A DNA stretch of 64,000 nucleotides from Pseudomonas sp. P8_229 (GCF_034008635.1 NZ_CP125378.1:772501-836500); one strand, 5' to 3'. Counted from the first letter of the stretch, positions 54,393 to 63,785 are shown. Notes: generated by a model from the letters alone, not told the origin. Made by a program: numbers and translations.

Positions 54393-55787
54393 ATGGAACT
54401 TTCTCTACGGATCAATCGAAATAACGGCCTCAAGGGACTTACCTTCTGGGGCCAATGGGCGCTGGCGCAGAGTTTCATTGTTGCGCTGCTGTTCATACTG
54501 GCGGAACAGCACACGGGAACCGTCGAGTTCTATTACCGCATGTGCGCGACACTGGCGGTACTGGCCTCGGTTCCGGCGTATACGTTCAGCGGTGTGTATC
54601 GTAAACAGGACAATTACCTGACCGGTCTGGGGCGGCTGTTCATGGGCTGGTCGATGACCATGGTCGCACTGGCCTGCATCGCGTTCGTGTGCAAGGCCGA
54701 TGAGGTGTTCTCCCGTGAAGTGACGCTGAGCTGGGCGGTGTACGGCTTCCTCGGCCAGGCGTTGCTGTATGCGCCACTGCATGCCTTTTCCAAGTACTAC
54801 CAGCGTTCCCGCACCAGCGCTCAGAAAACCCTGATCGTCGGTACGGGTGAGTTGGCACTGGGCTTGGCGAAGAAGATCAGTCAAGTGGAAAACCTGCCGT
54901 TGGTAGGTTTGGTCAGCAATGGCGCGACGGCGGATCTGGATTCGGATGCACCGCGTGTGGTCGGCGATCAGGAAGATCTCCTGCAACTGATCAAGGACCA
55001 TGACATCCGCCGCTTGTACATCACCCTGCCGTTGGCGGAGGCCGCGAAAATCGAGGCGATGTACGTCGACTTGCTGGGTGCCAACGTTGACGTGGTCTGG
55101 GTCCCGGACTTGAACAGTCTGACTCTGCTCAATCACTCGGTGAAGGTGGTGGACGGTCTGCCGGCGATCTGCCTCAACGAAAGCCCGCTGACCAGCCGCC
55201 CTACCGCTGCGCTGAGCAAAAGCCTGGTGGAAAAAGGCGTAGCGTTGCTGGCGATCATCCTGCTGAGCCCGCTGCTGCTGCTGATTGCGCTGGCGGTGAA
55301 GATCAGCTCGCCTGGCCCGGTGTTTTTCAAGCAGGATCGCCACGGCTGGAACGGCAAGGTGATTCAGGTCTGGAAGTACCGTTCGATGCGCGTACACGAT
55401 GATCGTGAAGTGATTCAGGCCAGCCGCAATGACTCGCGCATTACTGCGGTCGGGCGTTTCATCCGCCGCACGTCGCTGGACGAACTGCCGCAGTTGTTCA
55501 ACGTGCTGCAGGGGCAGATGGCCCTGGTCGGCCCACGTCCGCACGCGGTGGCGCACAACAACTACTACTCGGGGAAAATCCTTGCGTACATGGCCCGTCA
55601 CCGAATCAAGCCGGGCATCACCGGGCTGGCGCAAATCAGCGGCTGCCGTGGCGAGACCGACACCATCGACAAGATGCAACGGCGCGTCGAGATGGACCTG
55701 CATTACATCAACAACTGGTCGCTGTGGCTGGACTTGAAGATCCTGGTGAAGACGCCGTTTACGTTGTTGTCGAAGGATATTTATTGA
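54393..55787 (+). CDS. Undecaprenyl-phosphate glucose phosphotransferase (exopolysaccharide priming)
   Basis: This 464-residue polyprenol-phosphate sugar transferase begins exopolysaccharide synthesis by putting hexose-1-phosphate on undecaprenyl phosphate. Four hydrophobic segments occupy the first 120 residues, a CoA-binding-like domain follows (TLIVGTGELALGLAKKI), then a fifth segment (LLAIILLSPLLLLIALAVKI) and the catalytic domain. VFFKQDRHGWNGKVIQVWKYRSMR and RRTSLDELPQLFNVLQGQMALVGPRPHAVAHN are the active-site motifs. A terminator follows. It lies between the regulators and the yjb/wza genes. Confidence 0.93.
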   Translation: MELSLRINRNNGLKGLTFWGQWALAQSFIVALLFILAEQHTGTVEFYYRMCATLAVLASVPAYTFSGVYRKQDNYLTGLGRLFMGWSMTMVALACIAFVCKADEVFSREVTLSWAVYGFLGQALLYAPLHAFSKYYQRSRTSAQKTLIVGTGELALGLAKKISQVENLPLVGLVSNGATADLDSDAPRVVGDQEDLLQLIKDHDIRRLYITLPLAEAAKIEAMYVDLLGANVDVVWVPDLNSLTLLNHSVKVVDGLPAICLNESPLTSRPTAALSKSLVEKGVALLAIILLSPLLLLIALAVKISSPGPVFFKQDRHGWNGKVIQVWKYRSMRVHDDREVIQASRNDSRITAVGRFIRRTSLDELPQLFNVLQGQMALVGPRPHAVAHNNYYSGKILAYMARHRIKPGITGLAQISGCRGETDTIDKMQRRVEMDLHYINNWSLWLDLKILVKTPFTLLSKDIY

Positions 55788-55812
55788 TGGGCTGACGGTA
55801 GACCAGACAATG

Positions 55813-55840
55813 CCACAAGGGGACGAAAGTCCCCTTTTTT
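55813..55840 (+). terminator. Terminator after the sugar transferase gene
   Basis: AAGGGGAC and GTCCCCTT pair around GAAA, followed by a run of T. Confidence 0.9.
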
Positions 55841-55880
55841 GTGGGCGGGATTTGGTGAACGGTCGACGGCGCGCCACAAG

Positions 55881-56288
55881 ACCATTGTAGGAGTGAGCCT
55901 GCTCGCGATAGCGGTGGGTCAGGCGACATGGTTGTTGAATGAGCTGACGCCTTCGCGAGCAAGCCCGCTCCCACAGGGGATTGGAGGCTGGATCGGCATG
56001 GGTGGCTTGCCGCAGGACCATTGTAGGAATGAGCCTGCTCGCGATAGCGGTGGGTCAGGCGACATGGTTGTTGAATGGTCCGACGCCTTCGCGAGCAAGC
56101 CCGCTCCCACAGGGGATTGGAGGCTGGATCGGCATGGGTGGCTTGCCGCAGGACCATTGTAGGAGTGAGCCTGCTCGCGATAGCGGTGGGTCAGGCGACA
56201 TGGTTGTTGAATGAGCTGACGCCTTCGCGAGCAAGCCCGCTCCCACAGGGGATTGGAGGCTGGATCGGCATGGGTGGCTTGCCGCAGG
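55881..56288. repeat. Three tandem copies of a 136-base chimeric REPIN unit
   Basis: Copies begin at 55881, 56017 and 56153 and are nearly identical. Each has a GTAGGAGTGAGCCTGCTCGC half and an inverted GAGCAAGCCCGCTCCCAC half, plus a shared tail ending GGCATGGGTGGCTTGCCGCA. The second copy differs at a few bases (GTAGGAATGAG, GGTCCG). A partial REP follows at about 56295-56312. Confidence 0.92.
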
Positions 56289-56324
56289 CCCCTGTGTGGG
56301 AGCGAGCCTGCAGGCCCCGAGGGT

Positions 56325-58403
56325 TTACTCGGTAATCTTCGAGAAGTTGCGGTAGAACATGTCGCCCTCGCGGCTATCAGTCATCGAGTGCAGCTGGAAG
56401 CTGCGATTGAGCCTTGCGCCGCCGTCACGGGTCAGTGGGGCCCAGACGAGGTTGGCGCGGCGCATGGTCGACATGCTCATCATTTCGTCGAACGGGATCG
56501 ACAGGTAGATACCCTTGTCGAAACTACCCTCCCCGTACTCCGCACTGCCGGCGGTGGTGATCGTGGCCCAGGCGCCGAAGCGTACGCCGTTGAAAAACTC
56601 GCGAGAGATGTCGAGCGTGCCGCCCCAGTCGCCTGCCAGATATCGCCCGACGCTGACCGCGGCCAACGTGTCGTACGGCAGGTCGGTGTAACCGGTGATG
56701 TGGCCGGTCCAGACCGAGTAGTCGCGCAGGCCGAAACCCTGGTCGAATTCGCGCTGGCGCACATAGTTCAGGTCCGCCCCCACCGACCAGCGCTCACCGG
56801 TCGGACGGAACAGCACCTCGCCGCCGACACCGGCAAACATCGATTCCAGATACCCGCCGTAGACCATGCCATACAGGTCCTTGTCCAACTGCTCGGCATG
56901 GCTGACCTGGAACAACGGCATGGTCACTTCCGAGGTGGTCAGGTACTGACGCAAATCGGTGCGCACCCGCGGCAGGCCGCTTGGCGCATCGTAGGTGAAC
57001 TTGTCGAAGTTGTTCGCCAGGTTGGCACTGAGCAGCCCGCTCCACCAGGTGTTGCGGTTGAAGCGGTACTCGGCGTCCGCGTCGGCACTCAACTGATAGA
57101 GCAAGCCATCAGGGCCGCCAACGTTTTGCTTGAAGCCCAGGCCGACGCCATAACTGAAATGCTGCGGCGCTTCGGTGTAGAGAGTTTGCTCGTTGTGCGG
57201 CATCGCCGGATTGATCTCGGTGGTGCGGTGCAACGACTCCAGCGGTTCCTCGTTGTTGATCACTTCGCGGAAGGTTTGGCGTGGCACGCTGGTCTCCTCC
57301 AGCGGCAGGTCGTAGCGCTTGTTGACCACGGTGAACCAGTTGATGTCGTCGTTCACACTGTTGTCGAGAATCCGGCTCGCACGGCCAACCGCCTTGGACG
57401 AATGGAAGTAGCGCTGCTGCTCGCCGTACACGATCAATTCGGAATCGCGCTGGCTGATGCGCTCGACCTTGTACCCGGCATTTTGCTGCAGGCGTTGCGA
57501 CACATCGGCCCAGTTGACCTGATCGAGCGGCGTGGTCGGCGCCTTCGCCGGCAACGGTTCGGGCGTTGGGTCGTAAGTCTTGGCCGGGGCCTTGCGGCTA
57601 ACGAAATTGGTGTGAAAAGTCACGCCGAACATCGCCGTGTTGCCCCGCTCCCACGCCGCGCTGACGTCGACCGAATCAGTGACTTTGAACACTGCGCCGA
57701 GGTTGATCGGCGAGTCCTGCACGATCACGTTGTCCTTCGGTTCGTGCTTGTAGTCGTTGCCTTCGTATTCGAGTTTCAGGCTGAGCCGATCCCACGGCGT
57801 CTGATAGCTCACGCCCCCGAAGAACGAAGGCTTGCCGCGAAAGTACGAACCGGCATTGACATCACCGGTGCCTTCCATCGCCGGTCGGGTCTTGAAGCGA
57901 TCATCGAGGTAGCCCAGCGGGTTGTCGATGTCACCGCGATTACCGAGATAACCCCAGGCAATGCCGGCGCTGAAATCGAAATTATCAAAGCGCTTGTTGG
58001 CGACGAAATATTCGCTGGCGAACAAGCCGGTACCGCCGATGTCCCGGAAGCCCAAAGCGACATCGGGCGCCCAGTGGGTTTCCTGCCAGAGCCGGACTTT
58101 GGCGTCGACCGCCTTGTCCTTATAGCTCTGGCTACCGCTCATCGACTCCGGCCCGTACGGGCGGTTAGTGATGGCGGTGTAGCGGAATGAACCTTCGAGC
58201 CAGTCCAGCGGCTGTAGCGACACGCTGTAGCGGCTGTAAGGCTCGGTGCGGTTGGCATTGACGCTCAGTTCACCGGCCTGGGCCATGCGCGCGGTCGGCG
58301 TCTGCAACAGACCCGTGCCACCGAAATCATTTTGAGTAATGCGCGGCTCGGCATGCACCAGGCCGCACGGCAATAACAACACAGCTGCAACACGTAACTT
58401 CAA
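56325..58403 (-). CDS. yjbH: Outer-membrane exopolysaccharide protein, YjbH family
   Basis: This 692-residue protein has a signal peptide (MKLRVAAVLLLPCGLVHA) and begins EPRITQNDFGGTGLLQTPTARMAQAGELSVNANRTEPYSRYSVSLQPLDWLEGSFRYT, the start of the YjbH family. The rest is aromatic-rich alternating beta structure expected of an outer-membrane barrel. Its ATG overlaps the yjbG-like stop by 4 bases. In E. coli yjbEFGH encodes an exopolysaccharide assembly system; the length matches (about 700). Confidence 0.9.
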   Translation of the reverse strand: MKLRVAAVLLLPCGLVHAEPRITQNDFGGTGLLQTPTARMAQAGELSVNANRTEPYSRYSVSLQPLDWLEGSFRYTAITNRPYGPESMSGSQSYKDKAVDAKVRLWQETHWAPDVALGFRDIGGTGLFASEYFVANKRFDNFDFSAGIAWGYLGNRGDIDNPLGYLDDRFKTRPAMEGTGDVNAGSYFRGKPSFFGGVSYQTPWDRLSLKLEYEGNDYKHEPKDNVIVQDSPINLGAVFKVTDSVDVSAAWERGNTAMFGVTFHTNFVSRKAPAKTYDPTPEPLPAKAPTTPLDQVNWADVSQRLQQNAGYKVERISQRDSELIVYGEQQRYFHSSKAVGRASRILDNSVNDDINWFTVVNKRYDLPLEETSVPRQTFREVINNEEPLESLHRTTEINPAMPHNEQTLYTEAPQHFSYGVGLGFKQNVGGPDGLLYQLSADADAEYRFNRNTWWSGLLSANLANNFDKFTYDAPSGLPRVRTDLRQYLTTSEVTMPLFQVSHAEQLDKDLYGMVYGGYLESMFAGVGGEVLFRPTGERWSVGADLNYVRQREFDQGFGLRDYSVWTGHITGYTDLPYDTLAAVSVGRYLAGDWGGTLDISREFFNGVRFGAWATITTAGSAEYGEGSFDKGIYLSIPFDEMMSMSTMRRANLVWAPLTRDGGARLNRSFQLHSMTDSREGDMFYRNFSKITE

Positions 58404-59161
58404 CGAACCACCTCAGCCAGCTGCGTGGCAATCAATTCGGCCAACTGCTGATTCAGTTCAGGAACAGGCGGATCAAGATCATCATTTTTCACCGGCACCA
58501 GAATCTTGCTGCCGGCTACGGGGAAGTGCCCGCTCTCGCGATTCCAGTGCGCAATGCCCACACGCCGCACCGCACCATTGGGCTGGATCAGCCACAGATA
58601 ATCGGCCTCGGCATCGCCCAGCGGTGTGCAGCTTTCCAGGTACTCGCGCGCTTCCAGCAGCGGCTGATAAGGCACGTGACAGGTGTCGGCGACCGCGCCC
58701 AGCACTTGCACTTCGTCGACGCGTTTCGGGTAGATCAGGCGATCGCCATCGTCGAGACGAATGTTGCGTGCAAAACCGACTTCCACGGCGACCGGGTCGA
58801 GATCCGCGACCTGGCGTCCGGTGACCGGCATCTGCTGCACCTGCTCGGCCAGACGCAACGCCAGCGCTGCGCGGCTCGGTCGATCGAACAGCGAGGCCAT
58901 GCGCTGCAGCACATCCAGATCAAACAGCACTCCGGCCTTGAGCCGGGCTTGTTCTTCCAGCAACGACTGGCGCAGCAACGCCCCCGCCAGCCAGTAACCT
59001 TCGGCATTCGGTTGCGCCACGCTGATCACGTCGAGCAAGCGCCCGCCCGGCGGCAACTCGACCGGCCCCGGATTCGTGACATCGCCGCTGACAGTGACCG
59101 CTGCCTGACTGACGCCGCTGGTCAACAGCAGGCACGCCGATAACATCCGCCAGCGCTTCAC
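58400..59161 (-). CDS. yjbG: Periplasmic capsule/exopolysaccharide protein, GfcC/YjbG family
   Basis: This 253-residue protein has a signal peptide (MKRWRMLSACLLLTSGVSQA) and a Wza-like SLBB region (VTVSGDVTNPGPVELPPGGRLLDVISVAQPN), then a helical segment and the C-terminal part with DDGDRLIYPKRVDEVQVLGAV. This is the GfcC/YjbG pattern. It lies between yjbF- and yjbH-like genes with overlapping start and stop codons at both ends, so the three are translationally coupled. Confidence 0.9.
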   Translation of the reverse strand: MKRWRMLSACLLLTSGVSQAAVTVSGDVTNPGPVELPPGGRLLDVISVAQPNAEGYWLAGALLRQSLLEEQARLKAGVLFDLDVLQRMASLFDRPSRAALALRLAEQVQQMPVTGRQVADLDPVAVEVGFARNIRLDDGDRLIYPKRVDEVQVLGAVADTCHVPYQPLLEAREYLESCTPLGDAEADYLWLIQPNGAVRRVGIAHWNRESGHFPVAGSKILVPVKNDDLDPPVPELNQQLAELIATQLAEVVR

Positions 59162-59823
59162 GGCAGATGCCTGCGATCAGGGGTCAGCTGCACGATGCGC
59201 ACGCGCAGTTGCGAGGTCAGTTGTTGCTCGCTCTGCACAATGAAACCGTCCACCGGATCGACCCAATAATGGTTGGTCGCCCGCAGGCCGATGGCCGGGA
59301 CGTCGATCTGCTCATCGACACGCAGCACGGTGTATTCCTTGTCGAGAATGTCCAGGGTTTGCGTGGACCGGCGCACGAAGCGGCTGTTGACGATCAAGCC
59401 CACTTCCTGGCCCTTGTAGAGGTCGATCCAGCGCCGGCTGGTGAAGCCATCGGCGACGCGGTGCAGGCCTTGCTTGAATGGTGCGTCGTCGGCCAGCCGC
59501 GTACCGTCCAGATCGCCCTCCACGCCCAGGCCGATGGTGCGCACGGCGAGGCCGTCACGCAGCAACAACACCTGCTTGCCGGAGGCGACCCAGAACTGCA
59601 GATCTTCACGCTCGCGCATCAGCGCCAGCACCCCGGAGCCGGAGGGCGTGGTCAGTTTGATTTGCGGGTACTTGACCTCGGCCACCTGGGCCGCGGTCAC
59701 GTCCAGATCATCCGGGCCGAGCAACGCTGACTTGAGGTTGCGCACCGAAGCGGTCATCAACGGGTTACAGCCACACAGCAACAAGGCCGCCGTCAGGCAG
59801 ACGCCAACTTTCAAGGTTTTCAC
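59158..59823 (-). CDS. yjbF: Exopolysaccharide lipoprotein, GfcB/YjbF family
   Basis: This 221-residue protein has a lipoprotein signal (MKTLKVGVCLTAALLLCGC, lipid-anchored Cys19) and a beta-rich mature domain (YPQIKLTTPSGSGVLALMREREDLQFWVASGKQVLLLRDGLAVRTIG) matching GfcB/YjbF. It is anchored in the outer membrane. It starts 9 bases after the wza-like stop and overlaps yjbG by four bases. Confidence 0.9.
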   Translation of the reverse strand: MKTLKVGVCLTAALLLCGCNPLMTASVRNLKSALLGPDDLDVTAAQVAEVKYPQIKLTTPSGSGVLALMREREDLQFWVASGKQVLLLRDGLAVRTIGLGVEGDLDGTRLADDAPFKQGLHRVADGFTSRRWIDLYKGQEVGLIVNSRFVRRSTQTLDILDKEYTVLRVDEQIDVPAIGLRATNHYWVDPVDGFIVQSEQQLTSQLRVRIVQLTPDRRHLP

Positions 59824-59832
59824 AGTCAGGCC

Positions 59833-60951
59833 TTATTTGGCGTTGTTGTTGCTGAATTCGCTCCAGTTCTTCGCAGCGGAAGCGCCGGTGCCGACAATCG
59901 ATGCCGATGGCACCAACTGGCTGATCAGGCGGTTCCAGCGTGTCACGTTGGCAGGCCCGACATACACCACGTCCTGGGGACGTACCTGGAAGTGCGAAGC
60001 GAGCGCCATGGCCGTTGGCGATTCGGCTTCCAGCTGATAGATCTTCGCCGGCTCGACATCGAGGTTTTCCACCCCGCGAATGACGTACACCGCGTTGCCG
60101 TTGGAGGTGGTCTGACTCAGGCCGCCGACCGAACCGAGTACATCGGACAGGTTCATCGTCGCAGTCTTGAAGCTCAGCGCACGGGGCTGATTGACTTCGC
60201 CCATGACGTAAATGCGTTTGTTGTCGTTGTACGGCAGATACAACTGATCACCGCCCTTGAGGTAGACGTTCTGCAACTCGGAATCATGCTGATTGAGCGC
60301 GTCGAGATTGAGCGGATACACCCGACCATTGCGGGTCAGCAGCAGGCCGGACAAATCGGCATTGTTGGTGTCGATGCCGGCAGAGCCGAGGGCCTCGACC
60401 ACGCTCAACGGGTTGGTCGAAATCGGCTGCGGACCGGCCTTGGCCACAGCGCCCGAGACCACCACTTTCTGACTGGCGAAACGCAGCACCGCAACATCCA
60501 CTTGCGGCTCGGCGATGAACGCCGACAGTCGTGTTTCGATGTCCGCGCGCAGTTGCTGGATGGTTTTGCCGGCCGCCTGCACTTCCTTGATGAACGGGTA
60601 GTACAGCGTGCCATCGGAGCGCACCAGACGACCGTTGGCGTCGATCTGCTGTTGTGCCCCCGATGGCGCGGTCAGCTCCGGGTGATCCCACACCGTGATG
60701 TACAGCACGTCGTTGCTGCCGATGTGGTATTCGGCAGGCGTTGCCAGCAGTTCCGCCGGCACCGACTCACGCTTTTGCGTGGCGCGCGTCATCGAGATCA
60801 GCTTGGGCGTGATCGGGATCAGCTCGACCCGACTGCTTTCGCTGGCGCCCTGGCGCGTGATGTCACTGGTGCTCAGGTACTGACCGGGGGAAAACATGCA
60901 ACCTTGCAAAGCGAAACTTGCCAACATCAAGAGAGAAAAACTACGAGTCAT
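59833..60951 (-). CDS. wza: Polysaccharide export outer-membrane protein, Wza type
   Basis: This 372-residue protein has a lipoprotein signal (MTRSFSLLMLASFALQGC, Cys18). The poly_export domain is marked by IGSNDVLYITVWDHPELTAP and LYYPFIKEVQAAGKTIQQLRADIETRLSAFI, and two SLBB domains follow (VVSGAVAKAGPQPISTNPLSVVEALGSAGI; IYVMGEVNQPRALSFKTATMNLSDVLGSVGGLS). It should form the outer-membrane export channel for the polymer. No Wzc-type kinase is encoded with it. Confidence 0.93.
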   Translation of the reverse strand: MTRSFSLLMLASFALQGCMFSPGQYLSTSDITRQGASESSRVELIPITPKLISMTRATQKRESVPAELLATPAEYHIGSNDVLYITVWDHPELTAPSGAQQQIDANGRLVRSDGTLYYPFIKEVQAAGKTIQQLRADIETRLSAFIAEPQVDVAVLRFASQKVVVSGAVAKAGPQPISTNPLSVVEALGSAGIDTNNADLSGLLLTRNGRVYPLNLDALNQHDSELQNVYLKGGDQLYLPYNDNKRIYVMGEVNQPRALSFKTATMNLSDVLGSVGGLSQTTSNGNAVYVIRGVENLDVEPAKIYQLEAESPTAMALASHFQVRPQDVVYVGPANVTRWNRLISQLVPSASIVGTGASAAKNWSEFSNNNAK

Positions 60952-61040
60952 AATGGCACTACGCTATTCAAGGCAAATCTAAAAATAAAGTCACCCGACT
61001 GGCGTCGGGCGACCCTGTACTGCACTAACAAATGTTCCTG

Positions 61041-61277
61041 TTAGTTGTGCGTGCCGGTGGTGCCGGTAGTACCGGTGGTGCCAGTGGTACCGCCGTTGGC
61101 ACTTCCGCCGCTGTTGGACGCTGCGACTGCACTGGCAACCATTGCCGTACTGGCAGCAGGCGCTGTAGAAGCCGCGACACTGCCAGATACATTGGTTACC
61201 GCAGTAAGCGGCGCTTCAGCGGCGGACGCCCAGTTGGTCAACATCGTCAACAGGGCAATCGCCATCACTTTTTTCAT
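61041..61277 (-). CDS. yjbE: Small secreted protein, YjbE-like
   Basis: This 78-residue protein has a signal peptide (MKKVMAIALLTMLTNWASA), a Ser/Ala/Thr-rich middle and a C-terminal GGTTGTTGTTGTTGTHN made of tandem nine-base units. The design and place match YjbE of the E. coli yjbEFGH exopolysaccharide operon. AAGGAG precedes the ATG. It is the first gene of the export cluster after galE. Confidence 0.78.
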   Translation of the reverse strand: MKKVMAIALLTMLTNWASAAEAPLTAVTNVSGSVAASTAPAASTAMVASAVAASNSGGSANGGTTGTTGTTGTTGTHN

Positions 61278-61290
61278 ATCAACTCCTTTC

Positions 61291-61307
61291 TAACAGTCGG
61301 CCTGTTA
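61291..61307. repeat. Inverted repeat in the yjbE leader
   Basis: TAACAG and CTGTTA flank TCGGC just upstream of the yjbE ribosome binding site. Confidence 0.4.
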
Positions 61308-61508
61308 AAAACCGGCCTGTGTTAGAGGTGGTAGCGTTCAAGTCCGCGAAAAGCGCGAACAAGATCCGTCGTTCTTTCACAGTCTTACGCAACTGATAAA
61401 AGTCGAACGGCAGGTTTATATCTACGGACTTGCAAAAGGCATTTCCAGCGTATTTTCCCGACGATATCTAACAGCTGACCGAAACTAACGTTCAGTATTA
61501 GAACGACA

Positions 61509-62525
61509 TCATTCGAGATAACCGCGCGGATGGTTCGATTGCCAGCGCCAGGTATCGGTGACCATGTCCTGCAAATTGCGCGTGGCTTTCCAGCCGAGCT
61601 CTTTGGCCGCTTTCGAGGCGTCGGCCCAGCTCTCGGCAATATCCCCGCTGCGACGCGGCATGACCCGGTATGGCACCGGTCTCCCGCTGGCCTGTTCGAA
61701 GGCATGCAGCACTTGCATCACGCTGTAACCGTCGCCGGTCCCGAGGTTCCAGGTGTGAATGCCCGGGCGTCCGGCAATCGACTGCAACGCCTTCAGGTGG
61801 CCGTCGGCGAGGTCGACGACATGGATGTAATCGCGCACGCCGGTGCCGTCGATCGTCGGGTAATCGTCGCCGAAGATCGACAACTCCTGCAGGCTGCCGA
61901 CCGCCACCTGGCTGATATAAGGCAGCAGGTTGTTGGGAATGCCGCTGGGGTCTTCGCCCATGTGCCCGCTGTGGTGGGCGCCGATCGGGTTGAAGTAGCG
62001 CAGCAAGGCGATACTCCAGCGCGGCTCGGCCTGACTCAGGTCGCGCAGCACGTTCTCGACGATCAGCTTGGATTGGCCGTAAGGGTTGGTTGGGGTGCCG
62101 GTGGGGAAATCCTCGCGGATCGGCATCTGCTCGGGCTCGCCATACACCGTGGCCGACGAGCTGAACACCAGGCGGAATACCCCTGCCGCGGCCATCGCCT
62201 GGCACAGCGTAACGCTGCCACCGACGTTGTTCTCGTAGTACTCCAGCGGCTTGCGCACGCTCTCGCCGACGGCCTTGAGCCCGGCGAAATGCAGGACGGC
62301 GTCGATGGGGTGTTCGCGAAAAATCCGGTCCAGCAACGCCCGGTCGCAGACATCGCCGCGAATCATCAACGCACTTTTGCCGCAAATACCTTCCACCGCG
62401 TGCAGTGCCGCATCGCTGCTGTTGCAAAGATTATCCAGTACAACAACTTCATAACCTGCTTCAAGCAGCGCAAGTGTGGTGTGCGAGCCGATATAGCCGG
62501 CACCACCCGTTACCAGAATCTTCAT
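61509..62525 (-). CDS. galE: UDP-glucose 4-epimerase
   Basis: GalE interconverts UDP-glucose and UDP-galactose. The 338-residue protein begins MKILVTGGAGYIGSHTTLALLEAGYEVVVLDNLCNSS, the NAD-binding start, has SSATVYGEPEQMPIREDFPTGTPTNPYGQSK with the Tyr-x-x-x-Lys catalytic pair, and a C-terminal GTGDGYSVMQVL segment. The start at 62525 is preferred; a five-codon longer ATG at 62540 has no ribosome binding site. It stands at the head of the yjb/wza genes, so it likely supplies their sugar donor. Confidence 0.95.
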   Translation of the reverse strand: MKILVTGGAGYIGSHTTLALLEAGYEVVVLDNLCNSSDAALHAVEGICGKSALMIRGDVCDRALLDRIFREHPIDAVLHFAGLKAVGESVRKPLEYYENNVGGSVTLCQAMAAAGVFRLVFSSSATVYGEPEQMPIREDFPTGTPTNPYGQSKLIVENVLRDLSQAEPRWSIALLRYFNPIGAHHSGHMGEDPSGIPNNLLPYISQVAVGSLQELSIFGDDYPTIDGTGVRDYIHVVDLADGHLKALQSIAGRPGIHTWNLGTGDGYSVMQVLHAFEQASGRPVPYRVMPRRSGDIAESWADASKAAKELGWKATRNLQDMVTDTWRWQSNHPRGYLE

Positions 62526-62914
62526 AGCGCGGTCCGTCATTGAATAAGTGACAAGTAGCGTGTCAAGTCCCTTTTATTGATTCTGTGGCGCACCGCACAA
62601 TCAGGGACGACAACAACCTCAAACAAAATCAGTTCAACCACTGGCAATAAGTATTTTTGCAGGTCAAACTGTATTGCCCGGTACTTATTAGCACCCCAAG
62701 TACACTCGTCACTATCAACAGATACCGACTAAAAATAACTAACAAGACTGTCACCGACATCTCATAACATTGTCATGTTTTACCGCGCCTGCTAATTGCC
62801 ATTAACTACCCGACTCAGGTATTAAAGCAGTCTTTCAATATTCATTGAAACTTGCACACCTTCGTTAGTGCGCGCACCCGTTGGCTGTGCTCCATGACTG
62901 TTCAGGATACTTTT
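62526..62914. other. Divergent region between galE and galU
   Basis: This 389-base AT-rich gap must hold promoters in both directions. An inverted repeat AATAAGTA (62646-62653) / TACTTATT (62682-62689) is a candidate regulatory element. No gene is evident. Confidence 0.5.
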
Positions 62915-63748
62915 ATGATTCGTAAATGTTTGTTCCCCGCCGCCGGTTACGGCACGCGTTTCTTGCCGGCCACCAAAGCCATGCCCAAAGAAATGCTGCC
63001 GATCGTCAACAAGCCGTTGATCGAATACGCCGTCGAAGAAGCACGGGACGCCGGCCTGCAACACATGGCCATCGTCACCGGTCGGGGCAAGCGTGCGCTG
63101 GAAGACCACTTCGACATCAGCTACGAACTCGAACACCAGATCCGTGGTACCGAGAAAGAGAAATTTCTCGCCGGCACCCGCGAGCTGATCGACACCTGCA
63201 CCTTCTCCTACACCCGTCAGGTGGAAATGAAGGGTCTGGGCCACGCGATTCTCAGCGGCCGTCCGCTGATCGGCGACGAACCCTTCGCCGTGGTGCTGGC
63301 CGATGACCTGTGCCTGAACCTGGAAGGTGACGGCGTGCTCACGCAGATGATCCAGCTGTACAAGAAATTCCGCTGCTCGATCGTCGCCATCCAGGAAGTC
63401 CCGGCCGACCAGACCCACAAGTACGGAGTCATCGCCGGCGAGCTGATTTCCGACGGCATCTACCGGGTCAACCACATGGTGGAAAAACCGGCGCCGCAAG
63501 ACGCCCCATCGAACCTGGCAATTATCGGGCGCTACATCCTGACCCCGGACATCTTCGACCTGATCGCCGACACTGAACCTGGCAAGGGTGGGGAGATCCA
63601 GATCACCGACGCACTGATGAAACAGGCGCAAAACGGTTGCGTGCTGGCCTACAAGTTCAAGGGCCTGCGCTTCGACTGCGGCGACGCCGAGGGTTACTTG
63701 CAGGCGACCAATTTCTGCTACGACAACGTGTACCTCAAGGGCCGCTGA
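62915..63748 (+). CDS. galU: UTP--glucose-1-phosphate uridylyltransferase
   Basis: GalU makes UDP-glucose, precursor for LPS core and exopolysaccharide. The 277-residue protein begins MIRKCLFPAAGYGTRFLPATKAMPKEMLPIVNKPLIEYAVEEA, the nucleotide-binding motif of the family, and continues with VVLADDLCLN, VPADQTHKYGVIAG and FDCGDAEGYLQA. AGGA lies 8 bases ahead of the ATG at 62915. It feeds the galE and exopolysaccharide genes beside it. Confidence 0.96.
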   Translation: MIRKCLFPAAGYGTRFLPATKAMPKEMLPIVNKPLIEYAVEEARDAGLQHMAIVTGRGKRALEDHFDISYELEHQIRGTEKEKFLAGTRELIDTCTFSYTRQVEMKGLGHAILSGRPLIGDEPFAVVLADDLCLNLEGDGVLTQMIQLYKKFRCSIVAIQEVPADQTHKYGVIAGELISDGIYRVNHMVEKPAPQDAPSNLAIIGRYILTPDIFDLIADTEPGKGGEIQITDALMKQAQNGCVLAYKFKGLRFDCGDAEGYLQATNFCYDNVYLKGR

Positions 63749-63785
63749 GACGGTTCCCCGCCCACTTCTCTTTCAGGAGACCAGC

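Noticed and set aside
54405..56021. 538-codon open frame on the minus strand
   Set aside because: Antisense to the sugar transferase and running into the REPIN array; composition is shadow-like.
55881..56288. CRISPR array
   Set aside because: Three direct copies abut with no spacers, the unit is 136 bases and REPIN-derived, and no cas genes are present.
55839..56335. Several 60-130 codon frames in both directions in the REPIN array
   Set aside because: They read through three copies of a non-coding repeat; recurrent translated repeat text is a known false-gene artefact.
56253..58190. 645-codon open frame on the plus strand
   Set aside because: Antisense to yjbH, beginning inside the tandem repeat; no motif.
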